From: an uncultured Lysobacterales bacterium
Lineage (GTDB): Bacteria > Pseudomonadota > Gammaproteobacteria > Xanthomonadales > SZUA-36
Reading direction: 5' to 3'
NCBI GenBank assembly: GCA_937995275.1
Contig: CALKKN010000012.1
Coordinates: 1-11,312 of the forward strand
DNA length: 11,312 nucleotides
The position numbers and the translations under genes were made by a program. Below are positions 6,892 through 11,312 of the stretch, piece after piece. Below the pieces are notes generated by a model, which worked only from the letters and a program-made list of their open reading frames with translations, did not search any database and had not been told where the DNA came from. The stretch's first letter is position 1. Each line of letters starts with the position of its first letter.

Positions 6892-8082
6892 CTAATTTGT
6901 ATCCATGCTTCTCGCCGGCGAGGTGACGGACCGCTCAGCGGCCGCCAGCCGCGGATCGACGTTGACCCGCCGCAGGTCGCCGCCGGCCAGTTCCAGCACG
7001 CGCGGATCCATGACCTTCCGCCACAGCGGCGGAACGTAGGAGAGCAGGAACATGCCGAAGTAGCCGCTGGGCAACTGCGGCACGTCGTCGAAATGGCGCA
7101 GCGACTGGTAGTGGCGGGCCGCCCAGGCGTGGTGGTCGGAGTGCCGCTGCAGGTGGAAGAGCATCAGGTTGGAGACGACGTGGTTGGCGTTCCAGGAATG
7201 GTGAGGCTGGCAACGCTCGTACTTCCCGTTCGAATCCTTCGCCCGGAGCAACCCGTAGTGCTCGACGTAGTTGGCGCTGGTGAGCTGCCACCAGGCCCAG
7301 GCCGCCTGCACCAGCAGAAAGGACAGAACGGCCGGACCGAAAGCCAGCACCAGGCAGGCATACAGCGGCAGCGAGAGCGCGTACGACTGCAGGATCTCGT
7401 TGCGCCAGCTCCAGGTGCGGAATCCGCAACGCCCCAGCCGCTCGCTTTCAAGCCGCCAGCCGCGCCGCAGGCCGCCGGGAATTTCGCGCAGCGCGAACCG
7501 GTAGATGGACTCGCCGTAGCGGGCGCTGGCGCTGTCCTCGGGCGTCGCCACCTCGGCATGGTGACCGACGTTGTGCTCCATCGTGAAATGCCCGTAGACC
7601 GGCACCGCCAGGACCATCCTGGCCGCCAGGCGGTCGACCGGCGTCTTCTTGTGTCCGAGCTCGTGGCCGGTGTTGATGCCGACACCGCTGACCGCGCCCA
7701 CCAGGAGGCTCAGCGCGAGGAACCCGCCCAGGCCGGGGTCCTGGGTGGCGACGAACCAGGCGCCCCCCACCAGCACGACAAAATGCAGGGGCACCGTCAG
7801 GTAGTTGAGGACACGGTAATAACCATCCGCCTCCAGCTGGGGCACGAGCTGCTCGGGCGGGTTGCTGCGGTCGTTGGCGAACAGGTGGTCGAGCAGCGGC
7901 AGTCCACCGTAAACGAATGCCAGCGGCAGCCACAGTAACCATTCCCGGCCGCTCCATAGCGCCAGCCCCATGCCGACAAAGGGGATCAGCGGAAACAGCA
8001 CCGACAGCATCCACAGGTAGCGCTTGTGGTCGACATAGCGGATCAGGCCCAGTTCCGGATCATCGCAGGTGAAGACTTTCAT
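6892..8082 (-). CDS. alkB: Alkane 1-monooxygenase (membrane di-iron hydroxylase)
   Basis: AlkB hydroxylates the terminal carbon of n-alkanes in the inner membrane, using O2 and electrons from rubredoxin. Counting from ATG 8082 (396 aa), the histidine boxes are all present: HELGHKK (140-146), EHNVGHHAEVATPEDSASAR (169-188), the AlkB-specific NYVEHYGL (271-278), and LQRHSDHHA (311-319). The HYG motif and PEDSAS stretch separate AlkB from fatty-acid desaturases and xylene monooxygenase. About six hydrophobic segments are visible, for instance at 24-43, 47-64, 94-114 and 120-137. No rubredoxin is fused at the C-terminus (ends in SPARSMDTN) and none is encoded in the window. A TTG two codons upstream (8088) is an alternative start; neither start has a good ribosome binding site. 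It is divergent from an AraC-family regulator, which suggests substrate-induced control. Chain-length range cannot be read off by eye. Confidence 0.95.
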   Translation of the reverse strand: MKVFTCDDPELGLIRYVDHKRYLWMLSVLFPLIPFVGMGLALWSGREWLLWLPLAFVYGGLPLLDHLFANDRSNPPEQLVPQLEADGYYRVLNYLTVPLHFVVLVGGAWFVATQDPGLGGFLALSLLVGAVSGVGINTGHELGHKKTPVDRLAARMVLAVPVYGHFTMEHNVGHHAEVATPEDSASARYGESIYRFALREIPGGLRRGWRLESERLGRCGFRTWSWRNEILQSYALSLPLYACLVLAFGPAVLSFLLVQAAWAWWQLTSANYVEHYGLLRAKDSNGKYERCQPHHSWNANHVVSNLMLFHLQRHSDHHAWAARHYQSLRHFDDVPQLPSGYFGMFLLSYVPPLWRKVMDPRVLELAGGDLRRVNVDPRLAAAERSVTSPARSMDTN

Positions 8083-8197
8083 CGGCAATTGTGCTGCTTT
8101 TCAGAGTGATAACGGCGCCCATGATCCCATCTCAGCGTGGGTCGGGACAGTTCCGCTATTGACAGTTTCTGGTCATTAAATGCCAAAATAGTCCAGC
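8083..8197. promoter_or_regulatory. alkB/araC divergent control region with 15-bp-spaced direct repeat
   Basis: This 115-bp region must contain the promoters of both alkB and the AraC-family gene. It holds a direct repeat GACAGTT(C/T)C at 8146-8154 and 8161-8169, with a period of 15 bp. The second copy overlaps the -35 box of the regulator gene, a position suited to autoregulation, and both copies lie upstream of alkB where an AraC activator could act. The alkB promoter itself is not recognisable as a sigma70 pair. Confidence 0.4.
8159..8189 (+). promoter_or_regulatory. Sigma70-type promoter of the AraC-family regulator
   Basis: A perfect -35 box TTGACA (8159-8164) is followed, after a long 19-bp spacer, by CAAAAT (8184-8189; four of six -10 consensus bases). 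The -10 box ends eight bases before ATG 8198, so the transcript would start at or next to the start codon. If translation instead begins at ATG 8216, GAAG at 8207-8210 could act as a weak ribosome binding site and the leader would be about 20 bases. Confidence 0.55.
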
Positions 8198-9259
8198 ATG
8201 CCTTCTGAAGACCATATGCAGAACTGGCGGGTGCCGCCCGCCTACCTGAAACTTTTCCTGCAGTTCGCGGGGGAAGCCGGACTGCCGCCCGGCCGGTTGC
8301 TGGCCGGCACCGGTCTGCGGGCGGAGCGCCTGCTGCACAGCGACCAGGCGGTCGACCTGGCGGACACCCGCCGGGTGCTGTCCAACGGGACCCGGATTTT
8401 CGGTGCCGGCTGGCATCTGGCCCTGGCCCGGCAACTGACCATCTCCCATCATGGGCCACTGGGTTTTGCCGTGGTTACGGCGCCCGACATGCGCGCGGCC
8501 GTGGACGTGCTGGCGCGCTTCAACGGCACGCGCAGCGCGTTTGTCTGGCTGGCGGGCAACGAGGAGGACGATGAATATGTCCTTCGCGTTTACGAAGCCG
8601 TCGGGCTCGGGGCCGAGCGCGAGGCCCTGATTGAGATCGTCATGATCTCGATCCAGAACATGCTCGAGCGGCCGCTGGGCCGGGAACTCCGGGGCGCGCG
8701 AATCGGGCTCGCCTACCCGGCGCCTGTCTATGCCGAACAACTCGCCAACAGCTTTCATGCGGGCCTGGAATTCGACGCCGGCGGTCACCTGCTGAGCTTT
8801 CCCGCGGCTTGGCTGCATGAGCCGTGCATACTTCACGACGCGGCCATGCACCGCTACCTGCTGTCGCGCTGCGAGGAGGACCTGCGGGCGGCGGCCGGAG
8901 TCCTGCCCGCGGAGGTCGCCGTCCGCCAGGCCCTGCTGGCCAGCCCCCAGCGGCTGCCGAGCCTGGGCGACATCGCCGCCGACCAGCACGTGTCACCGCG
9001 CACGCTGATACGCCGCCTGAAGCGCGGCGGCACCTCGTACAAAGCCATTCTGGAGGACGTCCGCCGCACCCTCGCGGCCGACTACCTGCGGCACTCCGAG
9101 ATGAGCGTCGCGGCGATCGCGTTCCGGCTGGGCTACCAGGATCCGTCGAATTTCGGCCGGGCTTTCCGCGGCTGGTTCGGGGTCTCGCCGGGCCGCTACC
9201 GCGCCCGCAGCCGGGCAAAGGAGCCGGGGGCGAGAGAACGGACGCGAGACTTCTTCTAG
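8198..9259 (+). CDS. AraC-family transcriptional regulator divergent from alkB
   Basis: The 353-aa protein has the two-part layout of the AraC/XylS subgroup with an 'arabinose-binding domain, N-terminal' type sensor (about 20-205, including LARQLTISHHGPLGFAVVTA), followed by a C-terminal DNA-binding domain. The first HTH is at about 255-276 (LGDIAADQHVSPRTLIRRLK), the second at about 303-325, with the family signature GYQDPSNFGRAFRGWFGVSP (312-331). It probably controls alkB, in the manner of AlkR and alkM in Acinetobacter; the ligand would then be an alkane or oxidised product (inference). The start could be ATG 8198 or ATG 8216. Its TAG stop overlaps the stop codon of the convergent GST gene. 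Confidence 0.92.
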   Translation: MPSEDHMQNWRVPPAYLKLFLQFAGEAGLPPGRLLAGTGLRAERLLHSDQAVDLADTRRVLSNGTRIFGAGWHLALARQLTISHHGPLGFAVVTAPDMRAAVDVLARFNGTRSAFVWLAGNEEDDEYVLRVYEAVGLGAEREALIEIVMISIQNMLERPLGRELRGARIGLAYPAPVYAEQLANSFHAGLEFDAGGHLLSFPAAWLHEPCILHDAAMHRYLLSRCEEDLRAAAGVLPAEVAVRQALLASPQRLPSLGDIAADQHVSPRTLIRRLKRGGTSYKAILEDVRRTLAADYLRHSEMSVAAIAFRLGYQDPSNFGRAFRGWFGVSPGRYRARSRAKEPGARERTRDFF

Positions 9260-9885
9260 GCCGAACTGCTCGGCCGCTGCGAGAGTTCCGCGTGCCAGCG
9301 GCGGATGTGGGGCCACCGCTCCAGCACCGGCAGCTTGATCCAGCCGGCAAAATCCACGCAGACGAAGGCGCCGATATCGGCCACGGTGTAGCGGTCGAGC
9401 GCGACGTAGGGCGACTCCGCCAGGCGGCCGTCGAGGACCTGCATGAACTCCTCCAGCCGCCCGCGGCCGCGTTCCGCCAGCGCCGGAATCTGCTCGAAGC
9501 CCCTGGGCCCCGTCAAGGCCCGGCCGGCGAATCCCCTGGCGAAATTGCGCAGCGCCTCGGCCCCCGCCAGGAAGCCCTCGGTCATCACCTGCTCGTGCCA
9601 GTTCATGACCAGCGCCTGTTCGCGACCGTCGCGCCCCATCAGGTTCGGTTCGGGGAACTGCGATTCCAGGTAGTGGCAGATGGCCAGCGTGTCGGTCAGG
9701 CGCGTCCCGTCATCGAGTTCGAGCACCGGCACCGTGCAGCGTGGATTGATCTTCCTGAACGCCTCGGACAGCTGTTCCCCGGTGCGCAGGTCGACCTGCA
9801 CGGTCGGGATCTCGATGGCCTTCTCGGCCAGGAAAATGCGCACGCGGCGGGGGCTGGGAGCGGTTTTGCAGTCGTAAAATTTCAT
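9256..9885 (-). CDS. Glutathione S-transferase family protein
   Basis: The 209-aa soluble protein has the GST layout. An N-terminal thioredoxin-fold domain (about 1-80) carries KFYDCKTAPSPRRVRIFL, the cis-proline motif TVPVL (Pro53) and the glutathione gamma-glutamyl-binding position at TDT (64-66). An all-helical C-terminal domain follows, with the N-capping/hydrophobic staple pattern YTVADIGAFV. Ser11 is at the position that often activates glutathione in theta-like and bacterial GSTs. The family conjugates or reduces electrophiles or cleaves ether bonds; the substrate here is unknown. Its stop codon overlaps that of the AraC gene on the opposite strand, and it is divergent from the aminotransferase with a 107-bp gap. 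No clear Shine-Dalgarno precedes the ATG. Confidence 0.9.
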   Translation of the reverse strand: MKFYDCKTAPSPRRVRIFLAEKAIEIPTVQVDLRTGEQLSEAFRKINPRCTVPVLELDDGTRLTDTLAICHYLESQFPEPNLMGRDGREQALVMNWHEQVMTEGFLAGAEALRNFARGFAGRALTGPRGFEQIPALAERGRGRLEEFMQVLDGRLAESPYVALDRYTVADIGAFVCVDFAGWIKLPVLERWPHIRRWHAELSQRPSSSA

Positions 9886-9890
9886 TGCGG

Positions 9891-9902
9891 CCGACCGGTC
9901 GG
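9891..9902. promoter_or_regulatory. 12-bp perfect palindrome in the GST leader
   Basis: CCGACCGGTCGG reads the same on both strands. It lies five bases upstream of the GST start codon, between it and a putative -10 box, where a bound repressor or a leader hairpin would affect expression. Its core GACCGGTC also occurs at 5904-5911. Confidence 0.35.
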
Positions 9903-9914
9903 GAAAGAGCCGTC

Positions 9915-9920
9915 ATTTTA
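9915..9920 (-). promoter_or_regulatory. Putative -10 box of the GST gene
   Basis: On the minus strand the sequence is TGCGTAAAAT: TAAAAT matches five of six -10 consensus bases. No good -35 hexamer was found at 16-18 bp. Transcription would begin near 9908, giving a leader of about 20 bases that contains the palindrome. Confidence 0.4.
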
Positions 9921-9992
9921 CGCATTATTCCCGATCACTTCCCATCACCGGGGTGTTATCCTCAAGCGTCCTGTCAATACCGAGACCCGCAC

Positions 9993-11126
9993 ATGCCCGG
10001 CCTGCTGCCCGATGTTGATCCCGACGGCCTGCTCGAATACTCCGTGGTGTTCACGGACCGCTCGCTCAACCACATGTCCAGCGCCTTCCAGGCAGTCATG
10101 AAGGACATATCCGAGACGCTCAAGCGCGTCTACAACGCCGCTGCGGTGGTCGTGGTGCCGGGTGGCGGCACCTACGGCATGGAGGCGGTGGCCCGGCAGT
10201 TCGCCGGCGGCAAAAAATGCCTGGTCATTCGGAACGGCTGGTTCAGCTACCGCTGGTCGCAGATTCTCGAGCAGGGCGGCATCGCAGCGGAAATAACGGT
10301 CATGAAGGCAACCCGGACCGGTGGCGGCCCGCAGGCGCCGTTCGCCCCCGCGGCGATCGATGAAGTCATAGCGCGCATCGCAGCGGAACGGCCCGCCGTG
10401 GTCTTTGCGCCGCACGTCGAGACGTCGGCGGGCATGCTGCTCCCGAAAGACTACATCCGGGCGGTCGCCGACGCCGTGCACGCCGTGGACGGCCTGTTCG
10501 TGCTGGATTGCATCGCCTCCGGAGAACTGTGGGTCGACATGCAAGCCAGCGGCGTGGATGTCCTGATCTCGGCACCCCAGAAGGGCTGGAGCGCATCCCC
10601 CTGCAGTGGCCTCGTGATGCTCGGCGATACCGCGCTGAAGTCCATCGAGGACACCCGGTCCAGCAGCTTCGCCTGCGACCTGCGCAAATGGCTGGAAATC
10701 ATGCAGGCCTACGAGAACGGCGGCCACGCCTACCACGCGACCATGCCCACCGACGCGCTGCGGAAATTCCGTGACACCATGAAGGAGACCGAAGCATACG
10801 GCTTCGACCGTGTTTGCGAGGAACAGATCGAACTCGGCCGGCGCGTTCGCGAACTGCTGGAAAGCCGGGGCTTCCACAGCGTGGCCGCCGCGGACTTCCA
10901 GGCGCCGGGCGTGGTGGTCAGCTATACCGGCGACCCCGATCTCCAGAATGGCAGGAAGTTTCTCGAACAGGGCTTGCAGATTGCGGCCGGCGTGCCCCTG
11001 ATGTGCGACGAGGGCGACGACTACCGGTCGTTTCGTATCGGCCTGTTCGGCCTGGACAAACTGCATCACATCGACCGAACGGTCGGATTCCTCGCGAACG
11101 CCCTGGATCAAATAGACCCGCGCTGA
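9993..11126 (+). CDS. Class V aminotransferase (alanine-glyoxylate/serine-glyoxylate aminotransferase-like)
   Basis: The 377-aa PLP-dependent cytosolic enzyme is of the class V fold (COG0075-like group). Visible landmarks are the PLP-phosphate loop PGGGTYGMEA (56-65), the aromatic-containing NGWFSYRW (81-88), HVETSAG (141-147), Asp172 in FVLDCIASGE, predicted to contact the pyridine nitrogen, and the Schiff-base lysine Lys197 in SAPQKGWSASP. YHATMPTDALRKF lies in the C-terminal half. The family transfers the amino group of alanine or serine to glyoxylate or a related acceptor; the exact substrates are not deducible. I chose ATG 9993 because the sequence from MPGLLPDVDPDGLLEYS on looks like the family N-terminus. 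An upstream in-frame ATG at 9885 would overlap the GST start and control region. No strong ribosome binding site is present. It appears monocistronic. Confidence 0.9.
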   Translation: MPGLLPDVDPDGLLEYSVVFTDRSLNHMSSAFQAVMKDISETLKRVYNAAAVVVVPGGGTYGMEAVARQFAGGKKCLVIRNGWFSYRWSQILEQGGIAAEITVMKATRTGGGPQAPFAPAAIDEVIARIAAERPAVVFAPHVETSAGMLLPKDYIRAVADAVHAVDGLFVLDCIASGELWVDMQASGVDVLISAPQKGWSASPCSGLVMLGDTALKSIEDTRSSSFACDLRKWLEIMQAYENGGHAYHATMPTDALRKFRDTMKETEAYGFDRVCEEQIELGRRVRELLESRGFHSVAAADFQAPGVVVSYTGDPDLQNGRKFLEQGLQIAAGVPLMCDEGDDYRSFRIGLFGLDKLHHIDRTVGFLANALDQIDPR

Positions 11127-11312
11127 GCGCCGCGCCACACCCCGGCTGGTCGGTGGCCCGGCATCCCTGGTCTAGCCCGAACATTGCACCAGCCGGACTT
11201 GGCTCTTTTCCCAAGATATTGAATCGTAACAATTATTTGAAGCCCATTGGCCAAATTGGAAAAGCACAGTTTGTCCCCGAGCCAAGCCCTATCCCGGCCC
11301 TGGCTGGTCCAG
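11127..11312. other. Non-coding tail, AT-richer patch
   Basis: I see no gene in these 186 bases. A weak hairpin AGCC/GGCT (11191-11194 and 11201-11204) with C then TTTT (11206-11209) could be a poor terminator for the aminotransferase gene. A distinctly AT-richer stretch at about 11206-11275 includes the palindromes TTGGCCAA (11247-11254) and CCAAATTGG (11251-11259). It may be the control region of a gene beyond the window. Confidence 0.35.

Noticed and set aside
9885..9992. N-terminal extension of the aminotransferase to ATG 9885
   Set aside because: The extra 36 residues do not look like the family N-terminus and would overlap the GST start codon and control region.
8824..10101. 425-codon open frame crossing the AraC, GST and aminotransferase genes
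   Set aside because: It runs across three well-supported genes in other frames, is Pro/Arg/Ala-rich and has no family resemblance.
9945..11138. 397-codon open frame on the minus strand opposite the aminotransferase
   Set aside because: Shadow of the class V aminotransferase, which has its PLP lysine and other motifs on the plus strand.
1..11312. CRISPR array, defence island, prophage or insertion sequence
   Set aside because: No regularly spaced repeats, no nuclease, integrase, transposase or phage structural protein, and no terminal inverted repeats were found on reading both strands.

Overview
The window is GC-rich, densely coded bacterial chromosome. The protein families point to a gammaproteobacterium, probably an environmental or marine one near the Xanthomonadales/Chromatiales-type lineages (inference). 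The clues are the membrane-anchored TolB-like/TPR protein, the secreted hydrolase with a GxWYxP-type C-terminal domain, and an AlkB alkane hydroxylase beside an AraC-type regulator. I found no rRNA, tRNA, CRISPR array, transposase, integrase or phage gene.

Layout. The left edge holds the last 59 codons of a proline racemase-family gene (+). It is followed by a 625-aa membrane-anchored TolB-like/TPR protein (+, 337-2214). A pair of back-to-back terminators (2272-2337) separates this from a minus-strand block, read right to left: a secreted serine hydrolase with an added C-terminal domain (5822-4386), a small lipoprotein (4309-3830), a small inner-membrane protein overlapping it by ATGA (3833-3429), and a PflX-type radical SAM protein (3321-2419). 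A short-chain dehydrogenase (+, 6043-6864) then runs convergently into alkB (-, 8082-6892). alkB is divergent from an AraC-family regulator (+, 8198-9259) whose stop codon overlaps that of a glutathione S-transferase-like gene (-, 9885-9256). A class V aminotransferase (+, 9993-11126) is divergent from the GST and is followed by a short AT-richer non-coding tail.

How the genes may work together. The best-supported functional unit is alkB plus its divergent AraC regulator, arranged like alkM/alkR of Acinetobacter. It predicts alkane-responsive control of terminal n-alkane hydroxylation. No rubredoxin, rubredoxin reductase, alcohol or aldehyde dehydrogenase of the standard Alk pathway is in the window, so electron transfer must be supplied from elsewhere. 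The neighbouring SDR and GST could handle downstream or oxidised products, but this is only inference from position. The most clearly undescribed element is the lipoprotein/inner-membrane pair. The two proteins look like distant paralogues placed in different membranes and translationally coupled.

No single spectacular new system is visible. Several smaller features deserve a check: the paralogous envelope pair, the hydrolase domain fusion, repeats in the alkB/araC and GST control regions, and a possible habit of leaderless transcription.
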